Shown: positions 17,628 to 25,414 of the stretch, piece by piece | Layout: each line of letters begins with the position of its first letter | How positions within the stretch are numbered: position 1 is the stretch's first letter | Assembly (NCBI RefSeq): GCF_000820765.1 | Contig: NZ_CCYH01000043.1 | Span: forward strand, 62,001 to 126,000 | DNA length: 64,000 bases | Direction: 5' to 3' | DNA from: Candidatus Soleaferrea massiliensis AP7 | GTDB lineage: Bacteria; Bacillota; Clostridia; Oscillospirales; Ruminococcaceae | Made by a program: the position numbers and the translations under genes | Notes under the pieces: model-generated | What the model was told of the DNA's origin: nothing | Databases searched by the model: none | The model's input: the letters and a program-made list of their open reading frames with translations, nothing else

Positions 17628-18140
17628 ATGGCTTTTTGTGAAAAATGCGGCGTACAGCTCAAAGAGGGCGCTCAGTTCTGCCCGAACTGCGGTACCCAGC
17701 AGAGCAGCTTCCAGGAACAGCAGAAGGGCCCTTATCAGAATCAGGGACAAAACCAGTATCAAAATCAGAACCAGTACCAGAACCCGTATCAGCCGCCGAT
17801 GCAGGACGACGTCAGCCAGAATAAGGTCATGGCCATCCTTGCATACATTGGCATTCTGTTTCTGGTCCCGCTGCTGGCTGCGAAGGATTCCCCCTATGCG
17901 CGGTTCCACGCCAACCAGGGGCTGGTGCTCTTCATCTTTGAGGTCGCAGGCTCGGTGATTCTGTCGATTGTTTCCGGCGCGTTCTGGGGCCTTCTGTGGC
18001 CGCTCGGCGTCATTTTCAGTGTCCTTAACGGTCTGATCTGGATCTTCTGGCTGGTGCTGGTCATCATGGGAATAATCAATGCGGCACAGGGCCACACAAA
18101 AGAGCTCCCGATCATTGGAAAAATTCAGATTATTAAATAA
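17628..18140 (+). CDS. Zinc-ribbon plus DUF4870-like membrane protein inside the hydrogenase operon
   Basis: 170 residues. The N-terminal zinc ribbon CEKCG..CPNCG (residues 4-22) is followed by a Gln/Asn/Tyr-rich linker of repeated QNQ/QYQN units. A C-terminal part with about three membrane segments, including ARFHANQGLVLFIFEV, resembles DUF4870. It starts ten bases after the HndB-like stop with AAGGAGG, so it is translated from the hydrogenase mRNA. It has the same design as the gene at 15179-15664 but a different membrane module. No known hydrogenase role; its insertion between core subunit genes is unusual. Confidence 0.85.
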   Translation: MAFCEKCGVQLKEGAQFCPNCGTQQSSFQEQQKGPYQNQGQNQYQNQNQYQNPYQPPMQDDVSQNKVMAILAYIGILFLVPLLAAKDSPYARFHANQGLVLFIFEVAGSVILSIVSGAFWGLLWPLGVIFSVLNGLIWIFWLVLVIMGIINAAQGHTKELPIIGKIQIIK

Positions 18141-18159
18141 ATAAGGAGGAACTACGCAT

Positions 18160-19953
18160 ATGTATCGTTCTCACGTACTTGTCTGTGGTGGTACAGGCTG
18201 CACTTCTTCCGGTTCAGAACAGATCATCAAATCCCTGGAAAAAGAAATTGAACTGGCAGGCTTAAGTGAAGAAGTTAAAGTAATCAAAACCGGATGTTTC
18301 GGACTCTGCGCATTGGGCCCGATCATGATCGTCTATCCGGAGGGCTGTTTCTACAGCATGGTCAAAAAAGAGGATATCCCGGAAATCGTTCAGGAGCATC
18401 TGCTCAAAGGACGCATCGTCAAGAGACTGCTCTACTCTGAAACGGTCAGCGAAGAACAGGATCACGTCAAATCCCTGAACGAAACCGACTTCTATAAAAA
18501 ACAGAAACGTGTCGCGCTGCGCAACTGCGGCGTCATCAACCCGGAGAACATCGATGAATACATCGCGTTCGACGGCTATGCGGCGCTTGGCAAATGCCTG
18601 ACCGAATACACCCCGGAACAGGTCATCCAGATCATCAAGGATTCCGGGCTCAGGGGCCGCGGCGGCGCGGGCTTCCCGACCGGACTCAAATGGAGCTTCG
18701 CGGCCGCGAACGACGCGGACCAGAAGTATGTCGCCTGTAACGCCGACGAAGGCGACCCGGGCGCGTTCATGGACCGTTCGGTTCTCGAAGGCGACCCGCA
18801 CGCCCTGATTGAAGCCATGGCGATCGCGGGCTACGCAATCGGCGCAACCCAGGGCTACGTCTATGTCCGCGCGGAGTATCCGATCGCGGTCCAGCGTCTG
18901 CAGATCGCCATCGACCAGGCGAAGGAATACGGCCTTCTGGGCAAGGACATCTTCGGCACCGGCTTTGAGTTCGACCTGGGTCTCCGCCTTGGCGCAGGCG
19001 CGTTCGTCTGCGGCGAGGAAACCGCGCTGATGACCTCGATCGAAGGCCACCGCGGCGAGCCGAGACCGCGTCCGCCGTTCCCGGCAGTCAAGGGACTCTT
19101 CGGCAAGCCGACCGTCCTCAACAACGTTGAAACCTATGCCAACATCCCGCAGATCATCCTGAAGGGCGCCGACTGGTTCGCTTCGATGGGTACCGAAAAA
19201 TCCAAGGGCACCAAGGTCTTCGCGCTCGGCGGCAAGATCCACAACACCGGACTTGTCGAGGTCCCGATGGGCACCACGCTCCGGGAGATCATCGATGAAA
19301 TCGGCGGCGGCATCCCGAACGGCAAGAAATTTAAAGCGGCTCAGACCGGCGGACCGTCCGGCGGATGTATCCCGGCTGAGCATTTCGATATCCCGATCGA
19401 CTATGACAACCTGATCGCCATCGGCTCGATGATGGGCTCCGGCGGTATGATCGTCATGGACGAGGACAACTGTATGGTCGACATCGCGAAGTTCTTCCTG
19501 GAATTCACGGTCGACGAATCCTGCGGAAAATGTACGCCGTGCCGCGTCGGCACCCGCCGTCTGCTCGAATTGCTGACCAAGATCACCGACGGCAAGGCGG
19601 AGATGGAGGACCTCGACAAGATCGAAGAACTCTGTCATTACATCAAGGAAAACTCGCTGTGCGGACTTGGACAAACCGCACCGAACCCGGTACTCTCGAC
19701 CCTCCGGTATTTCCGTGATGAGTACGAAGCCCATATCAAGGACAGGACCTGCCCGTCCGGCGTCTGCAAAGCGCTGCTCAACTACCAGATCGACAAGGAA
19801 AAATGTACGGGATGTACCCTCTGCTCGAGAGTCTGTCCGGTGCACGCAATTGAGGGTACCGTGAAGCATCCGCACACCATCGACCTTTCCAAGTGTATCA
19901 AGTGCGGAGCATGTATGGATAAATGCCGCTTTGGCGCAATCAGCAAGAAGTAA
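18160..19953 (+). CDS. NuoF-like flavoprotein subunit of the hydrogenase (HydB/HndC type)
   Basis: 597 residues. An N-terminal thioredoxin-like [2Fe-2S] domain (about 1-95) precedes the NuoF FMN/NAD core with RGRGGAGFPTG and NADEGDPGAF. An SLBB domain (GTTLREIIDEIGGGIPNG), the [4Fe-4S] motif ESCGKCTPCRVGT with its distal Cys in SLCGLG, and two C-terminal [4Fe-4S] ferredoxin motifs CTGCTLCSRVCP and CIKCGACMDKC follow. It oxidises or reduces NAD(P)H at FMN and passes electrons to HydA; in characterised HydABC enzymes this is the site of flavin- or cluster-based electron bifurcation. Cytosolic. Confidence 0.95.
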   Translation: MYRSHVLVCGGTGCTSSGSEQIIKSLEKEIELAGLSEEVKVIKTGCFGLCALGPIMIVYPEGCFYSMVKKEDIPEIVQEHLLKGRIVKRLLYSETVSEEQDHVKSLNETDFYKKQKRVALRNCGVINPENIDEYIAFDGYAALGKCLTEYTPEQVIQIIKDSGLRGRGGAGFPTGLKWSFAAANDADQKYVACNADEGDPGAFMDRSVLEGDPHALIEAMAIAGYAIGATQGYVYVRAEYPIAVQRLQIAIDQAKEYGLLGKDIFGTGFEFDLGLRLGAGAFVCGEETALMTSIEGHRGEPRPRPPFPAVKGLFGKPTVLNNVETYANIPQIILKGADWFASMGTEKSKGTKVFALGGKIHNTGLVEVPMGTTLREIIDEIGGGIPNGKKFKAAQTGGPSGGCIPAEHFDIPIDYDNLIAIGSMMGSGGMIVMDEDNCMVDIAKFFLEFTVDESCGKCTPCRVGTRRLLELLTKITDGKAEMEDLDKIEELCHYIKENSLCGLGQTAPNPVLSTLRYFRDEYEAHIKDRTCPSGVCKALLNYQIDKEKCTGCTLCSRVCPVHAIEGTVKHPHTIDLSKCIKCGACMDKCRFGAISKK

Positions 19954-19956
19954 GGA

Positions 19957-21711
19957 GTGTACCAACGAATGGAAAATGTAAATATTAAAATAAACGGTAT
20001 GCCGCTATCCGTGCCGAAGAACTGTACCATTCTGGAAGCTGCACGTCTCGGCGGTATCGAAATCCCGACCCTCTGCTTCCTCAAAGAGGTCAACGCAATC
20101 GGCGCCTGCCGTATCTGCGTCGTAGAGGTCAAGGGCGCAAGGAGCCTGGTGGCTGCCTGTGTCTACCCGGTCAACGAGGGTATGGAGATCTTCACCCATT
20201 CCCCGAAGGTCCTGGAATCCAGAAAGATGACGCTCGAGCTGATTCTTTCGACCCACGACCGCAAATGTCTTTCCTGCGTGCGCAGCGGAAACTGCGAGCT
20301 GCAGAAGCTCTGTAAGGATTTCAAAGTGGATGACGCCAGCCGTTTCGATGGCGAGAATCCGCATTACGATATCGACGACAGCGCCATCCACATGTTCCGC
20401 GACGACAACAAATGCATCCTGTGCCGCCGCTGTGTCGCCGCCTGTGCAAAATGGCAGGGCATCGGCGTCATCGGCCCGAATGAAAGGGGCTTCAACACCC
20501 ATGTCGGATGTGCGTTCGACATGGATCTTGACAGTGTCGCCTGCGTATCCTGCGGACAGTGCATCGTGGTCTGCCCGACCGGAGCCATTGCTGAGAAGGA
20601 CGACACCGACAAGGTATGGGAAGCGCTCAGCGACCCATCCAAGCATGTCATCGTACACACCGCTCCGTCCATCCGCGCCACACTCGGCGAGGCGTTCGAC
20701 TATCCGGTCGGCACCAACGTCGAAGGCAAGATGGTCGCGGCGCTCAGAAGGCTCGGCTTTGACGGCGTCTTTGACACCGACATCGCGGCCGACCTGACCA
20801 TCCTCGAGGAAGCCAACGAGTTCATCGAACGCGTCCAGAACGGCGGCGTGCTGCCGATGATCACCTCCTGTTCCCCGGGCTGGGTCAAATACTGCGAACA
20901 CTATTTCCCGGACTTCATCCCGAACCTGTCCACCTGCAAATCCCCGCAGCAGATGTTCGGCGCACTGGCCAAAACCTGGTACGCGCAGAAGAACGGCATC
21001 GACCCGAAGGATATCTTTGTCGTCGGCATCATGCCGTGCACCGCGAAGAAGTTCGAGGCGCAGCGTGAGGACCAGTCGGCTTCCGGCTATCCGGACATCG
21101 ACGTTTCACTGACCACAAGGGAGCTTGCCCGCATGATCGACCGTGCAGGCATCATCTTTAAGGATCTGCCGGATGAGCAGTTCGACGCACCGCTCGGCAC
21201 ATCGACCGGCGCGGGCGTCATCTTCGGCGCAACCGGCGGCGTTATGGAAGCGGCGCTGAGAACCGCAGTCGAGACGCTGACCGGCGAAGAGCTTGGCAAG
21301 CTGGAGTTCCAGGAAGTCCGCGGAACCGACGGCATCAAGACCGCCACCTACAATGTGAACGGTATGGACGTCAACGTGGCCGTTGCTTCCGGTCTTGCAA
21401 ATGCGAAGAAACTTCTGACCCAGGTCAAGAACGGCGAAGCAAGCTATCATTTCATCGAGATCATGGCGTGCCCGGGCGGATGCGTCAACGGCGGCGGCCA
21501 GCCGGTACAGCCGGCAGTTGTCCGCAACTTCGTGGATCTCAAGAGCCTGCGCGCGTCCGCGCTGTACAATGCGGATGAGAACATGCCGCTCAGAAAATCC
21601 CACGACAATCCGGTGCTCAAGGAAGTCTATGAGGAATTCCTCGAGAAGCCGGGAAGCCACAAGGCTCACGAAATCCTGCACACATCCTATGTGGTGCGTG
21701 AACGGTTCTAA
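19957..21711 (+). CDS. hydA: [FeFe]-hydrogenase catalytic subunit (HydA/HndD type)
   Basis: 584 residues. An N-terminal plant-type [2Fe-2S] domain (about 5-80), a His/Cys [4Fe-4S] region, and two ferredoxin [4Fe-4S] motifs (CILCRRCVAAC, CVSCGQCIVVC) lead to the H-cluster domain. Its three signatures are ITSCSPGW, MPCTAKKFEA and MACPGGCVNGGGQP. Catalyses reversible proton reduction to H2; with the NuoE- and NuoF-like subunits it would couple NADH and ferredoxin oxidation to hydrogen release during fermentation. The first signature reads TSCSPGW rather than the TSCCPGW of the Clostridium pasteurianum enzyme. MENVNIKI may be the true start (ATG 19969). Confidence 0.95.
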   Translation: MYQRMENVNIKINGMPLSVPKNCTILEAARLGGIEIPTLCFLKEVNAIGACRICVVEVKGARSLVAACVYPVNEGMEIFTHSPKVLESRKMTLELILSTHDRKCLSCVRSGNCELQKLCKDFKVDDASRFDGENPHYDIDDSAIHMFRDDNKCILCRRCVAACAKWQGIGVIGPNERGFNTHVGCAFDMDLDSVACVSCGQCIVVCPTGAIAEKDDTDKVWEALSDPSKHVIVHTAPSIRATLGEAFDYPVGTNVEGKMVAALRRLGFDGVFDTDIAADLTILEEANEFIERVQNGGVLPMITSCSPGWVKYCEHYFPDFIPNLSTCKSPQQMFGALAKTWYAQKNGIDPKDIFVVGIMPCTAKKFEAQREDQSASGYPDIDVSLTTRELARMIDRAGIIFKDLPDEQFDAPLGTSTGAGVIFGATGGVMEAALRTAVETLTGEELGKLEFQEVRGTDGIKTATYNVNGMDVNVAVASGLANAKKLLTQVKNGEASYHFIEIMACPGGCVNGGGQPVQPAVVRNFVDLKSLRASALYNADENMPLRKSHDNPVLKEVYEEFLEKPGSHKAHEILHTSYVVRERF

Positions 21712-21749
21712 GCGAAGTTTCATACGGGTTTCTATATAAGCAGAATTTT

Positions 21750-21782
21750 GCCCTTCCCCGCTTTGGGGAAGGGCTTTTTTTA
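21750..21782 (+). terminator. Terminator of the hydrogenase operon
   Basis: GCCCTTCCCC/GGGGAAGGGC stem with seven T. Nearly the same sequence ends the next two genes. Confidence 0.9.
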
Positions 21783-21839
21783 TTCTGCGTAAACACATGT
21801 ATTTTGTAGAATATTGCGACCGATTTTTTCCATATTTGG

Positions 21840-21868
21840 TTGTATGCACAAATATTTTGTGATATACT
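21840..21868 (+). promoter_or_regulatory. Promoter of the protease gene with dyad in the spacer
   Basis: -35 TTGTAT (21840-21845), 17-bp spacer, -10 TATACT (21863-21868). The spacer contains CACAAA-TAT-TTTGTG, a perfect 6-bp inverted repeat, in the same place as CACAGA/TCTGTG in the promoter of the downstream paralogue. Confidence 0.65.
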
Positions 21869-21969
21869 GTAAGCACAGTAGTGATTTTCATATACTATAA
21901 AAATAGCATCCTATGCTAAAACTGCTGAATGAAAATGACAGATATATGTGCAAAAAAGGAGGAGTTAGA

Positions 21970-23112
21970 ATGAAAAAGCGTATGATCAGTTTCGTTACCC
22001 TTGCAGCGGTCGTTCTTTCCAGTATTTCATTTGTATCCGCGAATGGAACAATCTCTAGTGAACCAATTTCTGAAGAAGAGATGGTGGCTATTCAGGAGCA
22101 GTCCAATAATGAATACAATCGCATCTATCAAGAAAATTCTATGGGAAGGTCCGCTTCTTATCCATCCGATTATGCAGGTGGATACTTGGATGAAAACGGC
22201 GAGTTGGTGGTTCTCACAACGGATGATTCAGAAGAGACTCAAAAACAGTTGAAAAACATGGCTGGAAATCAGGATTTACAGGTTCGAAAAGCTGAGTACT
22301 CTTATGAATATCTACAGTCATTAGCCGATAAAATTACTGATTACATGAACAGCGATACCGCAAATAGTATCATAAAAAATTCTCTTGGTACTTGGGGCGT
22401 GTACGACGACAAAAATTGTATTATTGCTACTATAAAAGACCTTGATACAACTAAAATTGACTTGTTCAAAAGCGAGATAAGTGATTCTGGAGCTATTCGA
22501 TTTGAAAATCAAAGTGGTGAAATTATTTTAGATAAATCTTTAGGCGCAGGTGCTTGTATTAAAGATCGTGTTCATGCTGATTATAGTATTGGGTATCGCG
22601 CAAGACGTTCTGTCGGCGGCTCCTACGAATATGGATTTGTGACTTGTGGACATGGTAACGCGGTTGGGGATCCTGTTTATGACGGTATGATTAAGATTGG
22701 TCAGATTACCGCTGTAAAATTTGGTGGTAATACTGATGCTGCATTTGTAAAAATTACAAACAGCGATTATAATATAACCAATTCAATAGCTCGTACAAAC
22801 AAAACACTAGTAGCTGGTGGTTACCGAACTGTTTCCGTAGGAACTACAATTAACAAATCTGGCTGTGTCAATGGCGTTGGTAGTGGACAAGTTACAAGTT
22901 CTAGTTTTAGATGTAGTTATCAAGGCAGCACATTTACTGATTTAATACAATCCACCTATCCCAGAGCAGGTGGAGACAGTGGTTGTATTGTGTATTCGAA
23001 TGATTCTTCCCCATATATAGTCGGTACACATATGGGAGCTACTGTTGATGGCCGTTCTATTTCAGTAAAAGCCAATAATATAGTAAATTCTTTGAATGCA
23101 TATTCTTATTAA
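21970..23112 (+). CDS. Secreted trypsin-like (S1 family) serine protease with propeptide
   Basis: 380 residues. A signal peptide (about 1-24), a pro-region of roughly 165 residues, and a chymotrypsin-fold catalytic domain from about residue 195. The triad is visible: H228 in TCGHGN, D256 in NTDAAFVK, S337 in GGDSGC. The arrangement resembles bacterial S1 proteases of the alpha-lytic/streptogrisin type, where the propeptide folds and inhibits the enzyme. ATG 21970 follows GGAGGAG; an in-frame start 57 bases upstream lacks such a site. Base composition is clearly more AT-rich than the neighbouring hydrogenase genes, suggesting acquisition by transfer. Confidence 0.85.
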   Translation: MKKRMISFVTLAAVVLSSISFVSANGTISSEPISEEEMVAIQEQSNNEYNRIYQENSMGRSASYPSDYAGGYLDENGELVVLTTDDSEETQKQLKNMAGNQDLQVRKAEYSYEYLQSLADKITDYMNSDTANSIIKNSLGTWGVYDDKNCIIATIKDLDTTKIDLFKSEISDSGAIRFENQSGEIILDKSLGAGACIKDRVHADYSIGYRARRSVGGSYEYGFVTCGHGNAVGDPVYDGMIKIGQITAVKFGGNTDAAFVKITNSDYNITNSIARTNKTLVAGGYRTVSVGTTINKSGCVNGVGSGQVTSSSFRCSYQGSTFTDLIQSTYPRAGGDSGCIVYSNDSSPYIVGTHMGATVDGRSISVKANNIVNSLNAYSY

Positions 23113-23143
23113 TTTTCAGCATTACTTTGAAATTTGTTATTTT

Positions 23144-23176
23144 GCCCTTCCCCGCTTTGGGGAAGGGCTTTTTTTA
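23144..23176 (+). terminator. Terminator of the protease gene
   Basis: GCCCTTCCCC/GGGGAAGGGC with a T run, the same as the terminator at 21750-21782. Confidence 0.9.
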
Positions 23177-23221
23177 TTTGTTTGATTATGAGGAATCATC
23201 ATCAAATTTCTCCATTTATGG

Positions 23222-23250
23222 TTGAACACAGAAATTCTCTGTGCTATACT
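23222..23250 (+). promoter_or_regulatory. Promoter of the propeptide-like gene with dyad in the spacer
   Basis: -35 TTGAAC (23222-23227), 17-bp spacer, -10 TATACT (23245-23250). CACAGA-AATTC-TCTGTG is a perfect 6-bp dyad inside the spacer. Confidence 0.65.
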
Positions 23251-23323
23251 GTATTTACAGCATATATTTCAACGCTTTATATCTATAATGTTGAAAAAAC
23301 CTTCGTATCAAGGAGGAATTGGA

Positions 23324-23875
23324 ATGAAAAAGCGTATCGTCGTGGTCTTGACTTTATTAACGTTGTTGACAGGGCTTCTGTTGGTTTCCGCCAATGAACC
23401 GGAAGCGTTGTCACAAAAAAGTGCTTCGCAAGAGGAGGCAAACCGGCAGTACAACCAGATTTATCAGCAGCTTCCAGACAGATCGATCAGTTATCCTCCC
23501 TATTATGCCGGTGCATACATTGATGAAAATAATCAGTTGGTTGTGCTGGTCACCGAAGAAGGACTGGCAGAGAAGGAAACCCTCAAGAAAATCACTGGAA
23601 ATGATGATCTGCAAATCCGGCTTGCAGCCTATTCCTATGGATATCTGCAGTCATTGATGGATGATATCCAGGCCCATATGCCGGAACATGTCATCGATGA
23701 TGGACAGTCCCTCTTGATAACATCCGCTTATATCAAGGACGATCAAAATTGTATCATGGTATCTTTAAACAATCTTACTGATGAAAACATATCGAAATTC
23801 AAACAGGATGTCAGCAATTCTCCCGCTATTCGATTTGAAGAAGGTGGATGTTTTGAATTTACTTCCGCAGTGTAA
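23324..23875 (+). CDS. Secreted propeptide-only paralogue of the neighbouring S1 protease
   Basis: 183 residues: a signal peptide (about 1-24) and then a domain colinear with the pro-region of the upstream protease. Shared blocks include NQIYQ/NRIYQ, SYPPYYAGAYIDENNQLVVL against SYPSDYAGGYLDENGELVVL, YSYGYLQSL against YSYEYLQSL, and PAIRFE against GAIRFE. It stops about 13 residues after that last block, where the catalytic domain would begin, so the triad is absent. AGGAGG precedes the ATG. The gene keeps its own promoter and terminator, so it is unlikely to be simple debris. A secreted inhibitor or folding factor for the protease is a reasonable guess. Confidence 0.8.
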   Translation: MKKRIVVVLTLLTLLTGLLLVSANEPEALSQKSASQEEANRQYNQIYQQLPDRSISYPPYYAGAYIDENNQLVVLVTEEGLAEKETLKKITGNDDLQIRLAAYSYGYLQSLMDDIQAHMPEHVIDDGQSLLITSAYIKDDQNCIMVSLNNLTDENISKFKQDVSNSPAIRFEEGGCFEFTSAV

Positions 23876-23938
23876 ACAGTAATGTTGTAATGAAATCATG
23901 TATGGTTATGCCTGTTGTCTCGTCAGTATTTCATTTTT

Positions 23939-23971
23939 GCCCTTCCCTTGCTTTGGGGAAGGGCTTTTTTA
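23939..23971 (+). terminator. Terminator of the propeptide-like gene
   Basis: GCCCTTCCC...GGGGAAGGGC with T run, third copy of this terminator sequence in 2.2 kb. Confidence 0.85.
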
Positions 23972-24006
23972 TTTGTTTAACTTGATTTTTTCTTTGCTGA
24001 GATTTT

Positions 24007-24289
24007 GTGCCGCTGTGTCACAGCGTTCTTTTTTTGTTTGCCAAGAACTGCTTGGCACGGTGGTGGTTACTCTTTTGCACGGCCAAAAGAGTAACCAGAA
24101 AAGGCCGTTCAAGGGGGCCATGCAGTGTGCCGCTCCTAGCCAGATGGTCCCCTTGAAAATCCCCTCTGATATCCCGCTTCCCATTTCGGCCGCCTGCGGG
24201 CGGCGTTTTGTTTTTGGCAGGGTGGTTGGGCGCACCTAGCAGCGGACGCTTCCCCGGTTACAAGATGTTCTCATGGTACCCCAATACCT
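24007..24289 (+). repeat. Hairpin-array repeat, copy D (forward)
   Basis: One 5' module with palindrome CCAAGAACTGCTTGG. The first core stem is GTTACTCTTTTG/CAAAAGAGTAAC with loop CACGGC, changed on both arms relative to copy A. The second stem has one G-T pair. The distal end GGTACCCCAATACC is intact. It follows the terminator of the propeptide-like gene in the same direction. Confidence 0.9.
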
Positions 24290-24460
24290 GAGCGGATACG
24301 TGAATGGGTGGTAGCCATTAAGAATTTTTTTACCTATATAACAGTTTACAAGTGAGCCGTATTTGGGTGCTGTGCATAGGCCATGTGGCAGTCAGCACCG
24401 TAGACGGCACAATCGCCTGCGGTATTCTTTCGCGGAAGAATCATTTGCGCAGCAGCTTCG
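24290..24460. other. Spacer between inverted repeat copies D and E
   Basis: The distal ends of D and E face each other across 171 bp. The E side carries hairpin-rich accessory sequence like that beside copy C. No gene is supported. Confidence 0.5.
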
Positions 24461-24744
24461 GGAATTGGGGTACCGGAAAAGATCGTCGTAGGGAACGTAA
24501 GCGTCCGCTGCTAGCCATTCAGCCACCCTGCCATCTGGACGCCGCCCGCAGGCGGCCATAACAGAAGCAGTTAGAACATAGGGGGATTTTCAAGGGGGGC
24601 CATCTGGCTTGGAGTGGCACACTGCATGGCCCCCCTTGAACGGTCTTTCTTGGTTACTTCTTTGGCCGCGCAAAGAAGTAACCACCACTTGCTAAGTGGT
24701 ACTTGGCAAACAAAGCTTAGCCGCCGCGCCCCAGCGGTACAAAA
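24461..24744 (-). repeat. Hairpin-array repeat, copy E (reverse)
   Basis: Inverted to copy D. The second core stem has gained one G on one arm and one C on the other (TTCAAGGGGGGCCAT against ATGGCCCCCCTTGAA), a matched insertion. The CCAAG palindrome has one mismatch (CTTAG). Its 5' end abuts the terminator of the second XRE gene. Confidence 0.9.
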
Positions 24745-24805
24745 GCCGCCCTGCCGCGGGACCAGGCAGACGGAGTAAAACCGCTCCGCTTTTAAATAAA
24801 CATAA

Positions 24806-24843
24806 AAGAAGCCCGCATCCACAGCTGTGAATGCGGGCTTCTT
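24806..24843 (-). terminator. Terminator of the second XRE gene
   Basis: Stem AAGAAGCCCGCAT/ATGCGGGCTTCTT with short loop, just downstream of the minus-strand stop codon. Confidence 0.85.
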
Positions 24844-24856
24844 GATATGTGCTGTT

Positions 24857-25072
24857 TTAAGAACTATATTGTTTTTTTTCAGAAAGTCCCACAAGGTAAT
24901 CAATACTGACTTGGTAAAGCAAGGCCAATTTAATTAACATAGAAACAGGTATTTCTCGAATACCTCGTTCATACCGTGCGTATACCTGCCGGTTGCAATG
25001 CAGGTAGTCGGCAATCTCTTGTTGCGTTTTATCGTTATCTATACGGAGTTCGCCTATACGTGGAAAATACAT
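24857..25072 (-). CDS. Small XRE-family (HTH_3) transcriptional regulator
   Basis: 71 residues: a short N-terminus (MYFPRIGELR), then a Cro/C1 helix-turn-helix with KTQQEIADYLHCNRQVYARY and ERGIREIP, and the tail SIDYLVGLSE. ATG 25072 follows AGAGGTGAT on the minus strand; longer versions reaching 25165 would run through the operator and are rejected. It is divergent from a 71-residue protein with operator repeats between, the same plan as the cassette at 2.3-2.9 kb. Probably an autorepressor also controlling its neighbour. Confidence 0.82.
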   Translation of the reverse strand: MYFPRIGELRIDNDKTQQEIADYLHCNRQVYARYERGIREIPVSMLIKLALLYQVSIDYLVGLSEKKQYSS

Positions 25073-25089
25073 AAATATCACCTCTTGAT

Positions 25090-25144
25090 TATGGTACCAA
25101 ATGGTGTTATAATGAACGCAGAAACGGTACCATATGGCACCATA
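25090..25144. promoter_or_regulatory. Inverted pair of operator sites between the second XRE gene and its partner
   Basis: TATGGTACCAAATGGTG (25090-25106, plus strand) and TATGGTGCCATATGGTACC (25144-25126, minus strand) are two copies of TATGGTRCCAWATGGTR facing each other. They flank TTATAATG, a likely -10. The TATGGTG half-site also forms the operator repeats of the first XRE cassette. Confidence 0.6.
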
Positions 25145-25163
25145 AATAAAGAGGTGGTATAAC

Positions 25164-25379
25164 ATGCAGTACAGTTTCTCTTCTAAGGAAGGAAATATAC
25201 GAATCTCCTATAAAGAGTACATGAAGCAGGCGGACCGCTATCACGATCGGATAATGGCGGTGATTGACGACAGTTCTCTGACGATGGAGGAATGCACACA
25301 GCGTGTAAGACAACTGCACAACGAGTGGGAAACGTGGAAAGGCAGTCATATCATAGAGGAATTTCTCCACAGTGAATAA
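25164..25379 (+). CDS. Small protein divergent from the XRE gene, function unknown
   Basis: 71 residues, charged and mainly helical by composition, with no cysteine cluster, signal peptide or membrane segment. AGAGGTGG precedes the ATG. I do not recognise the family. By position it is the partner of the adjacent XRE regulator, as the Cys-rich protein at 2702-2887 is of the first one, but the two partners are not alike in sequence. Confidence 0.6.
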   Translation: MQYSFSSKEGNIRISYKEYMKQADRYHDRIMAVIDDSSLTMEECTQRVRQLHNEWETWKGSHIIEEFLHSE

Positions 25380-25414
25380 AACTTTATTGTGAGCTTGTTG
25401 AGCGGGTGAATGTA

